A DNA stretch of 64,000 nucleotides from Glaciecola siphonariae (GTDB lineage: Bacteria; Pseudomonadota; Gammaproteobacteria; Enterobacterales; Alteromonadaceae). The position numbers and the translations under genes are program-made. Each line of letters begins with the position of its first letter. Positions within the stretch are counted from its first letter, which is position 1. The notes under the pieces were generated by a model. The model made no database searches and had not been told where the DNA came from. It saw only the letters and a list, made by a program, of their open reading frames with translations. The stretch covers positions 1,302,001-1,366,000 of the forward strand of contig NZ_JBHSGU010000002.1 of NCBI RefSeq assembly GCF_042652645.1, read 5' to 3'. This document shows positions 35,701 through 43,837 of the stretch, in pieces.

Positions 35701-36035
35701 GGGTCGTTTCTTGCAGCGAAACGTTCTATGGCAACACCAGGTACACGTTGAAGTGCTTCAGTAATACTTGTATCTGGAAGCGCTGATATATCGGATGCGT
35801 CGATGGCATCTAGGAAGGTGCCCGCTTCCCGTTTCATATCTGACGCTCTCATTAAGTTACCGCGCTGGCCCTTAACTTCAATGACTTCTGCCATTTCTTC
35901 TTGTTTTTCTTGCTCAGGATCAGGCGTCTGCTGCGCGTACGCACCAGTCGTTAGTCCGGCAATAGCGAGTGCAACAAGACTTTTGCGAAAAAATCTGTTG
36001 TGAGAATGTGTGTGTTTAGTTGTGTGCCTAACCAT
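32769..36035 (-). CDS. TonB-dependent receptor
   Basis: 1088 residues from the ATG at 36035, chosen because GGGAG lies about 6 nt upstream; a frame extends to 36080. The signal peptide ends TTGAYAQ. The plug domain (about 60-190) contains EVIEVKGQR (TonB-box region), ALPDTSITEALQRVPGVAIE and GTGIVIRGLSQTRSEFNGR. A long beta-barrel ends in ...FIVRGSF with the terminal Phe needed for outer-membrane insertion. The size and plug type match the large TonB receptors paired with tryptophan halogenases and sugar-uptake genes. Substrate unknown. Confidence 0.92.
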   Translation of the reverse strand: MVRHTTKHTHSHNRFFRKSLVALAIAGLTTGAYAQQTPDPEQEKQEEMAEVIEVKGQRGNLMRASDMKREAGTFLDAIDASDISALPDTSITEALQRVPGVAIERFAARNDPDHFSTEGTGIVIRGLSQTRSEFNGRSTFSANSGRGLSFADVAPELVGSVLVYKNQMAELIEGGISGTIDLNTRKAFDSPDRVFAFNAEYVYGDLREEGAPQFSFLYSDRFQTDNGEFGFLVNYTKARVKFQSDGIQTGTNWDDRSTPDTAEGGNAGNPLWVLGNVQDANGNDVIGADGNPIAQKVLRGVGARRKQDDRDREGGSASIQWRSPDENTLITAEYIRSDSSLEWTENSIEMQRNDEAVTVPVDGTEIVFDENGYMIEGLLTAQGPAYRSNVPGDDPFGRLQNTQNWGDSNNPEFWPQYGGLVESTTRFREDTNLVEDFSINVKHQLGDNWFLEFDAQRVEAEATVIDHTLFYGQNATFYYKANGDDVPDIGFFDPRYSTDPGFESQLGVDSPNNAYWRAGMPHSQDNEGEETAFMFDAKYVFDSGFIESVKSGIRYSKRDQTTRESAYHWKHLHAAWHDGGPGWINRGIPTTDALQQYSTLADFSDMQGGAIVMGSQFMVPTLDIAKNYGDPQFADLLKQMAAAVGDDGYSLLNERIDGDGNPTVDGSNYLREEINTITEENTALYVQANYAFEIGDIPIDGNFGVRYVDVESQTDGFVIYPDYTEQRAINEGGPDYDPNDFGFLFLPQADRDFGTGSAVPLQFTDNYTNLLPSFNLRAELSENMFIRLAVAEAIAYPNLGQKRGFLRVSADEIDVTREPAFDADGNPILDDQGNPVQNITDANVNFYRATGGNPSIQPMESINYDASFEWYFDEGANFIVSVFYKDLENFFLSGDRGAVIENPVSGTSQPVVISGPRNGEEGSMKGYEISYQQFFGMLPEPFDGLGVQANYTYLSSDGIPNPNLDTDGSILDDARDGLPLEQLSEDTVNLVVMYEKDRIHARLAYNWRSEFLLTARDVITRKPIFNEATGQLDGSIFYDVTDSISVGLQAVNLTDETIRTTMLQGEDRLNRSWFNNDRRFSFIVRGSF

Positions 36036-36910
36036 AGTGGCTCCCGTTTTCGAGTTTTTGTGTACCTGCTGCCTGACCAATCTTGGTAAGAGTTATTATG
36101 GCGTGCTGCAAAGATACGACTTCGTACTATCCGTGTTTGTGCGGGCTTACACCATTACGTGGATACTGCTCGCATAAACTGCTGCCTATTTAGCAGCTTC
36201 TCCGCCAAACTAAACCAAAGTGTTTTATTTGTAAACAAGATGTAATCGCCATAATTTCGATATTAACAAGCGGGTAGAAGAAAATAGGCTAGCGATGCAA
36301 CTTTTTAGGCTTTTAAACATAAAAATTAACAAAATAACGTAATTCAGCAAAAATTATTATTGATATTTCGTAAGGCACAAAATAAATTTCATAACATCCA
36401 TTTTACAAAAAGAAGGAACTTTTTGAACTGATTGTTTATGTGGGTCTCAACATGCGTATAGTTTGCGTTTTTACTGCGATGCATAAAAAACTTGAAAATC
36501 ATGAATTTTCTGTATTAAGGACATAATTCGAAAATAGACGAGTAAAATCGAAGGTCTTGTCGAATGAAGGCGCATATATTTAGAAATAATTAAGACAATG
36601 GAGAAACGAGAAACTATAAAAGAGATAGCGGAAAGTATATGCAACAGGTTAAGCGTGCTTAAAGTTTGTAATACGCCGCTGTTTGCACACAAAATGGTGC
36701 TATCAACCGCGCATTTGTTAATTTTATGTTACATATGCTGTCGCAACTCTTAAAGCTTCTCTTATGTCATTGTGTGCTGGATTTCTCTTCGCTTGGGCAT
36801 CTTACTTGTATTTGAACAGACGAGCCCTGACTGAATTTATGGTCAACAGCTTGCTCTATGCGACGTAGCCTTTTTGGCAATGGGATTCGGAATGACGATG
36901 GAACGGACCC
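36036..36910. other. 875-bp non-coding region upstream of the TonB receptor
   Basis: AT-rich, with no convincing gene; a 73-codon minus-strand frame at 36471-36692 has no family features. It should hold the receptor promoter. A small GCTGC/GCAGC hairpin is seen at 36181-36197. The length suggests a long regulated leader or a lost gene, but nothing definite is visible. Confidence 0.4.
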
Positions 36911-38509
36911 TTAGTCTAACTTAATGTGCCGGCGGTAAGCTTCGATATTCGGCAGTTTGCTGACGGTATCGCTTATCAATGCAGCGATGTGCTCAATTTG
37001 TTTTAAGCTTGCGTGGATGCTTGCTGAATCGAGAAGTGAATGCGCTTTTGTTGGTTTAAATTTGCCGGCCATGAGTAAATTCATCCAAGCGTACTCGGGT
37101 AATGGGTCATTGTCATAGTTAGCAAGACGCCCGCTGTTTCGAAAAAGCGTTTGTTTGTGGATAAGCGAAGAAGGTTTTGCCTCGGTCTTTTCGTTGCATT
37201 CCTTCCCTTCTAACACTTCTTGCAGAGTCGACTCATATTCCTCGCAGCGAAGCGAACACTCACCAAATACTCGATTATATTCACGGGCATTAATCGCCAT
37301 ATCTTCACTCGTGGGGGCAAGGTTAATAAACCGCGTTATATTGAGAATGTCCATAGCCAAATCACCGAAGTAGGACGGCGCAGGTAGTCCAGTATCTGGC
37401 CCAAGCGCCATAATATTTCCTTGCCATGGCTTGTTTAGGCATTGGGCATTGTATGGACTAAACCGAATATCTTGAGGCATAAAGTCGCTGGCGCTTTTTG
37501 GCAGCACCTGGCGCAATACATTTAAAGCATCATTGTCGTTCATGCTTTCACTTGAAAAATAAAGACAGAAGTAAGCAGCGCCGCGCAATCGATGGGAGGC
37601 TAGCATAGCACCCGACATATATTCTAGGTTCATAACTGCATCAAGCGCAGCATCATCAGGTACATTGGCAATGAGGCGTCTATCAAACTGCGGTTTATTC
37701 GCGCAAGCGTCTAGGTCATTAGCGCTTGTATTGCCAAGTGCAGAATCAACCGAACATGAGCTTGAATATGTATGTTGCTCAATTGTATTATCGCTTGGCG
37801 TGCTTACATTAGTACTTATATTCGTGCATGCATTCGTACTTAGTGAGCGAAAAAACTGAAGGTCTTGTGTGGCGTCAATGACAAACTGCGCGGCAAGCTT
37901 TGAACCATCGCTCAGTTGGATGTTAGATACAATTGCTTTGCTTACGGTGAGAGAAATGCATGACAGGTTTGGCACCTGCTTTACATTAATACCAACGTGC
38001 TTTGCATAAGCAACCATCAAGCGAATGAACTTTGTGGTATCTATCGTAATGCCATAATCAAAGCTCGATAATATTGAGTTGTGATCGCCAACCGGGTGGA
38101 CAAATTTGTTAAGACGAGCCATTTGACTCGCAAGTGAGTAGGCCTCTACATTGGGCAAAGCCGCTTTTACTGCATAATGATGAAATGCAATGCCATTTAA
38201 ACTCACACCCTTTTGAGCAAAGGGCGCAATAGCGTCTAAAGCTTGCGAAGAATTGCACAAGCGTTGCCCTAAACAAAAGTTCGCTCCCGCCGGACCTATC
38301 CAATGCTGCTCTTGCAAGCCTACTTTTTTAAGCTCACTAATGATTTGCGGGCTTAAGGTTTCTGCTTTTGATGGCGATAATTGTGCCATATCTAGTGGAG
38401 GACATACTACAGTCACGCTTGAGGCTAAGCGCTGTTTTAAAAAAATGGCCGCAATCCAAGCGCTTGGTGTGTTGCCTAATACTGCAATATCTTGCAAATA
38501 GTGCGTCAC
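36911..38509 (-). CDS. Degenerate flavin-dependent halogenase homologue (probable pseudoenzyme)
   Basis: 532 residues, co-linear with the intact halogenase encoded just upstream (ATGA overlap), but key positions are changed. The FAD loop reads VLGNTPSAWIA instead of GGGSAGWM. GEATLP is replaced by KAETLS. The catalytic Lys is Cys79 (ANFCLGQRL). No WxWxIP is present. The EPLEST glutamate region reads LPAPSYF (375-381). An insertion of about 50 residues rich in Ser, Thr and Asn lies at 223-275. The C-terminal ALGPDTGL-type segment still aligns. It may be a non-catalytic partner of the intact enzyme. The frame is open throughout, so it is not a pseudogene. Confidence 0.7.
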   Translation of the reverse strand: MTHYLQDIAVLGNTPSAWIAAIFLKQRLASSVTVVCPPLDMAQLSPSKAETLSPQIISELKKVGLQEQHWIGPAGANFCLGQRLCNSSQALDAIAPFAQKGVSLNGIAFHHYAVKAALPNVEAYSLASQMARLNKFVHPVGDHNSILSSFDYGITIDTTKFIRLMVAYAKHVGINVKQVPNLSCISLTVSKAIVSNIQLSDGSKLAAQFVIDATQDLQFFRSLSTNACTNISTNVSTPSDNTIEQHTYSSSCSVDSALGNTSANDLDACANKPQFDRRLIANVPDDAALDAVMNLEYMSGAMLASHRLRGAAYFCLYFSSESMNDNDALNVLRQVLPKSASDFMPQDIRFSPYNAQCLNKPWQGNIMALGPDTGLPAPSYFGDLAMDILNITRFINLAPTSEDMAINAREYNRVFGECSLRCEEYESTLQEVLEGKECNEKTEAKPSSLIHKQTLFRNSGRLANYDNDPLPEYAWMNLLMAGKFKPTKAHSLLDSASIHASLKQIEHIAALISDTVSKLPNIEAYRRHIKLD

Positions 38510-40092
38510 CTTTGTTCACCGTACAAGCTAGCAGAAGCACTAGAGGCATTTTGTACATCACTGTTTTGCCTTAAATACGCTTCCAAAGTTTCTGCGTTAT
38601 TTTGCATACGAGAAGTGCCCTCTTTTACAGCTTGCGTTTGCTTTTGCAATATCTGCTCAAGGGTTTGCTTGCTCGCGCGCGCTGCTGAGGGGTGATAAAA
38701 GTCAGGTGTCATTCCTTGACCCGACAATACAGCAAGCCAGCTCGGATCTAAGAATTCGCCTGAGGCATACTTAATAATATGTCCTTGGCGTTTGTACATC
38801 GCTAATTTATGACTAAGCGAATCAGGTATTGGCATGGTTCTAACATAGTTCCAAAACTCTGTATCAGTGCGCTCAGTCACATGATAATGGGCGATTAAGA
38901 AATCACGAATGTGTTCAAATTCTACATTCATCAGACGATTAAATTCGTCGCTAAGTGTTGAGTCAAACTGTTTATCTGGAAATAATTCGATAAGCTGCGT
39001 GATTGCCTCTTGAATAAGAAAAATACTGGTTGATTCGAGCGGTTCTAAAAATCCGCACGACAAACCAATCGCCACGCAGTTCTTGTTCCAAAACTGTTTG
39101 CGTCTTCCGGTGGTAAAGCGAAGCTGAATGGGGTCGCGTGTGGCCGGGGCATCGAGCGTACTGATTAGCGTCTCGGTGGCCCGTTCGTCGTCTACAAAGT
39201 CACTGCTATACACATATCCATTGCCGGTTCGATGCTGCAATGGGATACGCCACTGCCATCCTGCCTCTTGCGCTGTCGCACGTGAATATGGAATAAGCGG
39301 TTCGACTCGTTCGCATGGCACCGCCTGTGCGCTATTACATGGTAACCAGTGAGACCAGTCTTCAAAGCCCGACTTGAGTGTTTGCTCAATAAGTAAACCT
39401 TTAAAGCCCGAGCAATCAATAAACAGGTCGCCACTAATAACGCTGCCGTCTTGTAGAGTCACAGTTTCTATAAATCCAGAGTGTTTATTTTGCGAAACTT
39501 TTGCAATCTTTCCCTCTATGCGTGTTGTGCCTGCTTGCTCACTGCGCCTGCGTAAAAATCGTGCGTACAAAGTCGCATCAACATGATAAGCGTAAGAATA
39601 TTTAGAAAGTACTGAGTTTGGGTCGGCGCTGGGAAATTGAAACTTGTTGGCTTTTGCTGCATTTACCGCCAGAGAATACTCGCTTAAAGCCTCGGCTTCA
39701 TTATTTTGATAGGCTTTTAACCAACTGTGATGAAATGGCATATCTTGCTGTGCACTGCCGTATTCACCGAATGCGTGCATGTAGCGGTCGTTGCCGCTTC
39801 CCCAATTTACAAATTCAATGCCCAGCTTGAAAGTAGACTGCGTTTCGCGCATAAATTCGCGCTCATCAATTCCTAGCTTTTGATTAAAAAACCTGAGATG
39901 CGGCAGAGTCGCCTCACCCACGCCCACGGTGCCGATATCGTCAGATTCAATCAGCGTTAGGCGGGTTTTGTCCAGATTGAGAAAATGAGACAAGGCTGCT
40001 GCCGTCATCCAACCTGCGCTGCCGCCTCCTACGATTACAACCTTTTCAATAGCTTGGCTAGTCACAACAGCCCTCTTTAACACAGCATGCAA
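38506..40092 (-). CDS. Flavin-dependent tryptophan-type halogenase
   Basis: 528 residues. VGGGSAGWMT (21-30) binds FAD, GEATLP is at 59-64, Lys89 in FKLGIEFVNW is the expected catalytic lysine, WQWRIP is at 279-284, and LEPLEST (349-355) holds the conserved Glu353. Closely similar in layout to the halogenase at 31144. A C-terminal extension rich in Gln/Asn/Ala follows residue 480. It overlaps the degenerate copy by 4 nt, so the two are translated together, suggesting a stoichiometric pair. No reductase adjacent. Confidence 0.9.
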   Translation of the reverse strand: MHAVLKRAVVTSQAIEKVVIVGGGSAGWMTAAALSHFLNLDKTRLTLIESDDIGTVGVGEATLPHLRFFNQKLGIDEREFMRETQSTFKLGIEFVNWGSGNDRYMHAFGEYGSAQQDMPFHHSWLKAYQNNEAEALSEYSLAVNAAKANKFQFPSADPNSVLSKYSYAYHVDATLYARFLRRRSEQAGTTRIEGKIAKVSQNKHSGFIETVTLQDGSVISGDLFIDCSGFKGLLIEQTLKSGFEDWSHWLPCNSAQAVPCERVEPLIPYSRATAQEAGWQWRIPLQHRTGNGYVYSSDFVDDERATETLISTLDAPATRDPIQLRFTTGRRKQFWNKNCVAIGLSCGFLEPLESTSIFLIQEAITQLIELFPDKQFDSTLSDEFNRLMNVEFEHIRDFLIAHYHVTERTDTEFWNYVRTMPIPDSLSHKLAMYKRQGHIIKYASGEFLDPSWLAVLSGQGMTPDFYHPSAARASKQTLEQILQKQTQAVKEGTSRMQNNAETLEAYLRQNSDVQNASSASASLYGEQR

Positions 40093-40156
40093 AGCGGCAA
40101 TGTTATGGGCTTTGCTTGGAAAACATGATCATAAAGTAACCCAGTAGACAAAAGAT

Positions 40157-40357
40157 GTGAATATGGGAAGTAAATATCACAGGGTAAAAAAGCTTTTACA
40201 CAACGTATCTGAGCTAATGATTGGAGATAATTTCAAAAACGATATTGCTCCTGCAATTGAGGCTGGACTTCACACAATCTGGTTCAATGGTAAAGACCAT
40301 AAGACGCGTACCGGAAGGTGTAAGCAGATACAAGGTTTAATTGAGCTATGCACGTAA
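40157..40357 (+). pseudogene. HAD-superfamily hydrolase remnant (C-terminal fragment)
   Basis: 66 codons containing ELMIGDNFKNDIAPAIEAGL and HTIWFN, the motif IV region and end of a YjjG-like HAD phosphatase. The catalytic DxD motif, cap and motif II/III are absent, since no extended frame exists upstream before the halogenase gene. It is best read as a 5'-truncated relic, possibly left by insertion or recombination at the adjacent attC-like sequence. Expression as a peptide cannot be excluded. Confidence 0.6.
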
Positions 40358-40457
40358 CAAGCGATTCAACAGAGAATATCAACTTATGTCATGCCCCTTG
40401 CATTCTAAACCGCCACGCCATAATCTAATAACTCGTCAATGGAGCGTTTTAGGTGTC
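40352..40457 (+). other. Degenerate attC-like sequence 1
   Basis: Begins ACGTAAC-AAGCGATTCAA at the HAD-fragment stop codon and ends GCGTTTTAGGTGTC immediately before an ATG. These resemble the RYYYAAC and GTTRRRY ends of integron attC sites, but each end deviates. Taken with site 2 it would bracket a gene cassette. Confidence 0.25.
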
Positions 40458-40781
40458 ATGGGTAGTTTAGTTGATTATTTTAATAGAAATCCTATCACTA
40501 GAAACGTATTGATATTTAGTGGACTATTCTTTCTGTTAATAGCTGTATTTTCTTTTAGAGGGTTTGAACAGGTCAGACTCTACGGAGAAATTTTATCAAC
40601 GCATCAAAAAATTTATGGTGGCAGAAGCATTGGGGTCCAGGATAGGGCAAAAGCTTTATTGTCAAGCGGAAACATTGTGACAGTGGCATGCCAACAACCT
40701 TGCCCTGTTGGTAAGAATGTAGAGCTCATTCAATATTTAACTGTATTCGGCAAAAAAGTGTATTGGTATGAGGGCACTTAA
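40458..40781 (+). CDS. Small single-pass membrane protein of unknown function
   Basis: 107 residues from the ATG at 40458, chosen because TTTTAGGTGTC lies just before it; an in-frame upstream start at 40341 would run through the attC-like region. After MGSLVDYFNRNPITRN there is one hydrophobic helix (VLIFSGLFFLLIAVFSF), then a soluble domain with a CQQPCPVG pair of cysteines. Not recognised. Its stop codon lies inside an attC-like motif, as in integron gene cassettes. Confidence 0.55.
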   Translation: MGSLVDYFNRNPITRNVLIFSGLFFLLIAVFSFRGFEQVRLYGEILSTHQKIYGGRSIGVQDRAKALLSSGNIVTVACQQPCPVGKNVELIQYLTVFGKKVYWYEGT

Positions 40782-40839
40782 CAAAAACTGAACGCACTCT
40801 CTTCGGTCGCTGGAACACATACATGGTTAGGTGTTAGGT
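40776..40839 (+). other. attC-like recombination site 2
   Basis: ACTTAAC (40776-40782) fits the RYYYAAC consensus, and GTTAGGT occurs at 40826-40832 and again at 40833-40839, fitting GTTRRRY. Length of 57-64 bp is at the short end for attC. The first half overlaps the preceding stop codon and the second lies 21 nt before the next ATG, as in cassette arrays. Internal pairing is weak and no integrase is present in the window. Confidence 0.35.
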
Positions 40840-40860
40840 TCTTAAAAAAAGGATAATCAA

Positions 40861-41103
40861 ATGAGACTATTTTGTATTGCATTTTTGTGTATAAGTTTTT
40901 CTGGTTGCGCGCTTAACATGCCCTCGAATGATAAAATAATAAAACTGTCACACTCTCAAATCGAATGCCCAAAAGAGGATGTGTCGATTGTCCATAGGCG
41001 CAACTCCCTCACAAGCCGTGACTGGGAGTTGTCATGTAACGACAAAAAATACTTTTGCGAAATGCATGCAAACGGTTCAGTAAACTGTAATGGCAAACAA
41101 TAA
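40861..41103 (+). CDS. Small lipoprotein of unknown function
   Basis: 80 residues. Signal peptide MRLFCIAFLCISFSGC with lipobox F-S-G-C at residue 16, then a polar, Cys-containing mature part of about 64 residues (four Cys, ending VNCNGKQ). An AAAAAAAGGATAA ribosome site precedes it. It lies directly after the attC-like site and could be the second cassette product. No family recognised. Confidence 0.5.
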   Translation: MRLFCIAFLCISFSGCALNMPSNDKIIKLSHSQIECPKEDVSIVHRRNSLTSRDWELSCNDKKYFCEMHANGSVNCNGKQ

Positions 41104-41533
41104 TGAATTTGTGTATGCACGCACCTTACAAAACTTTGTGGTATTTGTAACTTACGCTTGGAAAGGTCAGTTTAAAATAAGAGAAATGACTGATTGCTTG
41201 CTCGGATTCATCGTCTTTATCGTAGCGTTTAACCAAATTTTTTAAAACTCAAAAAAGTTAGGCATTCAACAAAAATGTGCAAATTCGAGAGCTTCCGCGA
41301 TGCCAACAATCCAGACGTTTAATTTGAATTAGATGTCTAAAAATCTATCAAGCTCTTGCACAGGACCGACACACTGGCACAGTACTCAAAATTGCTGTTT
41401 CAACGCTAGCATGCAAATAGCTCTAATAATGATAGTGACCATAATATTTGTATTGTAAATCGGTACATTCTTGCTAGCATACCTAGGACGGCCGTTCTGC
41501 CGTCTCCACTTGCAAAATTACACGGAGTATTGC
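41104..41533. other. 430-bp AT-rich non-coding stretch
   Basis: No gene, tRNA or clear terminator recognised. It separates the cassette-like genes from the lipoprotein pair and probably contains the promoter of the latter. Confidence 0.35.
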
Positions 41534-41983
41534 TTGAAAACCATCTATCAAAAAATCAAAAACATTCTACATATCACCCTTATCATTGGTATTTTTAGCT
41601 TAATGACAGGTTGTGCATCGAAGTCACTTGAGGCACAAAAAGCAAACAATGTAGATTTAACAGCATTGAAAACGATGTATGTTGAAAAACTTCCCGCTGA
41701 TGAACGTGGGATTGAAATTCTTATTGCTACAGAATTAAACAAACTTGGATATCAGGCAACATATGGACCTAAATTTCCAGCCGACGGTGATTTTGACGCT
41801 TTAGTCACATATCAAGATAAGTGGATGTGGGATATTACCATGTATATGCTTGAGCTAAATATTCAGGTAAAAAATCCTGATACAAACTTTATTATGGCCT
41901 CGGGACATTCGCACCGAACGTCTTTGGTACGTAAATCAAAAGAAGAAATGGTCTCAGAAGTCGTTGGCGAGATATTTAAATGA
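41534..41983 (+). CDS. Lipoprotein of unknown function (first of a coupled pair)
   Basis: 149 residues if started at TTG 41534, which has ACGGAG 6 nt upstream and gives a compact signal peptide KTIYQKIKNILHITLIIGIF ending at lipobox L-M-T-G-C. The only longer start is another TTG at 41471 with no ribosome site. The mature part has ALKTMYVEKLPADERGIEIL and FDALVTYQDKWMWDITMYML. A domain of this pattern is common in short outer-membrane lipoproteins, but I cannot name it. Its stop overlaps the next start by 4 nt. Confidence 0.6.
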   Translation: MKTIYQKIKNILHITLIIGIFSLMTGCASKSLEAQKANNVDLTALKTMYVEKLPADERGIEILIATELNKLGYQATYGPKFPADGDFDALVTYQDKWMWDITMYMLELNIQVKNPDTNFIMASGHSHRTSLVRKSKEEMVSEVVGEIFK

Positions 41984-42633
41984 ACATGATTTCATTGATA
42001 TCTAAACGCTTTTTTCACCTTACGCTCCTGTCGGTTATTTTATTAACCGGAGGCTGTGCGGCGGGCAATAAATACAATTACGTTGCCGAAGATGTTGGTT
42101 TGCCGATTAAAGCTAGTAGCAATACGCTAGTAGGCGTAGGCGCTCAAGACTCTCGACCCTATGTGCTTAATGGAGACAAACCAGCAAAGTTTGTTGGCCT
42201 GCAGCGCGGCGGTTTTGGCAATCCATTTGATGTAACCACTGGGTCTCAGCGCGGATTTACTGACGACCTAGCCGGTATTGTGGGAAAGATGCTTCAAAAG
42301 TCAGACTTCTCAACAGCATTAAATACATCGTTTTCTTCGTCTGACGAGTTTCTCGCTGCCCTTAAAGCAAGCGGTGCAAGTCGAGGCGTTTATATCGATG
42401 TACGAGAATGGAAAACCGATATCTACGCTAAAATTACCCTGCATTACGACCTTGAATTGAGCGTTTATGATAGAAACGGTGAGGTCTTAGCGCAGTCGTT
42501 ACAGCAGGGGAAAGAGCCTATCGGTGGGGCGTCTATGAGCCAATCAGCAAATGCTAGAAGCGCGAGTTTAGCCTTAGCAACAAAAATATCTTATTTGTTT
42601 AATGACGCTAACGTAAAAGCTGCCCTTCAATAA
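41980..42633 (+). CDS. Lipoprotein of unknown function (YajG-like)
   Basis: 217 residues; signal peptide with lipobox T-G-G-C near residue 26. The mature protein contains VGVGAQDSRPYVLNGDKPA and GRFxxD-like repeats resembling the YajG family of uncharacterised lipoproteins, with VYDRNGEVLAQSLQQGKEPI further on. ATGA overlap with the preceding lipoprotein indicates a joint complex or function at the outer membrane. The YajG resemblance is by eye only. Confidence 0.55.
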   Translation: MNMISLISKRFFHLTLLSVILLTGGCAAGNKYNYVAEDVGLPIKASSNTLVGVGAQDSRPYVLNGDKPAKFVGLQRGGFGNPFDVTTGSQRGFTDDLAGIVGKMLQKSDFSTALNTSFSSSDEFLAALKASGASRGVYIDVREWKTDIYAKITLHYDLELSVYDRNGEVLAQSLQQGKEPIGGASMSQSANARSASLALATKISYLFNDANVKAALQ

Positions 42634-42648
42634 ATCTTAAGCTTGTAT

Positions 42649-42695
42649 CTAAGAGCCCTAATGAACACGTCGATGGCGAGTTTATAGGGTTCTTA
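42649..42695 (+). terminator. Inverted repeat after the lipoprotein pair
   Basis: CTAAGAGCCCTA (42649-42660) and TAGGGTTCTTAG (42684-42695) pair over 12 positions with one G-T. It lies 15 nt past the stop. No T-run, so termination is uncertain; it may protect the mRNA 3' end. Confidence 0.4.
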
Positions 42696-42858
42696 GTAAT
42701 CAATGCCTCATTCGAGCACATATAATTAGCTGGACAAGTAACTAGCTTAATAATTCTCAAGACACTACGCCCCTTAAACATGTTCGTCTAATCCAAATCA
42801 ATCTGCATCGTGTACCAATTTCATGCTCTATTTCCCGCCCTCAAGGACCTATTTGGAC

Positions 42859-43767
42859 ATGCTATTTTTACGCACTATTAAAACGACGCGTTTTTATCTA
42901 CTTATTTTGCTGTATACGTTTTTGCTTGCTGGGTGCGCCAAAACCTCACCTCAATTAGAAGCGCCTATTAGCCTTGAGGCAAACAGCGTAAGTGGAGCGC
43001 AAATTTTTGAAGATACATTTTTGGCGCATGGCGGCGCTAATATCGACGAGCTTCACGACGTTAATGTTGCTATCGACGGGCACTGGTATTATTTAATTAC
43101 AAAAATACAGCCTGAAGTCACCGACACGCAGTTCAGACAGCAATCCGAAGAGCGTTTACTGCTAAATCCGCAAACCTACGCCGTCATATACCAAGGCGAA
43201 GCTGGTACCAAGCAGGTTTTACGCACTGCGAATAGTATTGATCTTGCCTACAACGGGCAAACGAGCGGCGATGAACGCATTAAAACAGCCACAGCACTTA
43301 CCGCCGATGCATTTTACCTGTTTTCTTTAGGGCCGCTTGCGCTGTCAAATCGAGATGTTGAGTGGCGACGATTAAAAGATGGGAAAGAAGACGGCGCATC
43401 TTACTATCGAATAAACGGTAAGCTATCACCCGGAATAGGATTATCTGAGAGTGATTTTGTGACGCTCTGGGTTGATAAAAACACCATGCTAACGTTTCGG
43501 GTACACATCACTTTAGAGGGATTTGAATCAACAAAAGGCGCCCATGTGGATACCACCTTTTTAAACTACGCAAGCGTTGATGGATTTACCCTCCCAAGCC
43601 ATTTTTTTGAACGAGTATTAGGCCCCATTAGAATCGACGCCCATGAGTGGTGGTATACCGGTTTGGATATTAATAGAGGGCTTAGCTTGGACGACGTGCG
43701 CTTGAATAATTGGTCAGACAAAGCACAAACGCCAGCAAGCGCTATGCAAGGTAAAAAAGAGAAGTAG
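42859..43767 (+). CDS. Lipoprotein of unknown function, beta-rich (LolA-like superfamily possible)
   Basis: 302 residues from the ATG at 42859 (a frame extends to 42823; AAGGA and TTTGGAC favour the inner start). Signal peptide with lipobox L-A-G-C. The mature part has DTFLAHGGANIDELHDVNV, a pattern seen in DUF/LolA-like lipid-binding proteins, then FVTLWVDKNTMLTFRVHITL and FTLPSHFFERV. Such proteins often follow SDR or esterase genes; here it converges with an esterase. Function unknown. Confidence 0.55.
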   Translation: MLFLRTIKTTRFYLLILLYTFLLAGCAKTSPQLEAPISLEANSVSGAQIFEDTFLAHGGANIDELHDVNVAIDGHWYYLITKIQPEVTDTQFRQQSEERLLLNPQTYAVIYQGEAGTKQVLRTANSIDLAYNGQTSGDERIKTATALTADAFYLFSLGPLALSNRDVEWRRLKDGKEDGASYYRINGKLSPGIGLSESDFVTLWVDKNTMLTFRVHITLEGFESTKGAHVDTTFLNYASVDGFTLPSHFFERVLGPIRIDAHEWWYTGLDINRGLSLDDVRLNNWSDKAQTPASAMQGKKEK

Positions 43768-43837
43768 CGGGCCACTGCGGTGTTTTTTACGGTTTTTTCT
43801 GCGGTGCTTTCTGCCCAACGATAAACAATCTTGATGC

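Noticed and set aside
36471..36692. 73-codon minus-strand frame in the gap before the TonB receptor
   Set aside because: AT-rich, hydrophobic by chance, no ribosome site, no recognisable family.
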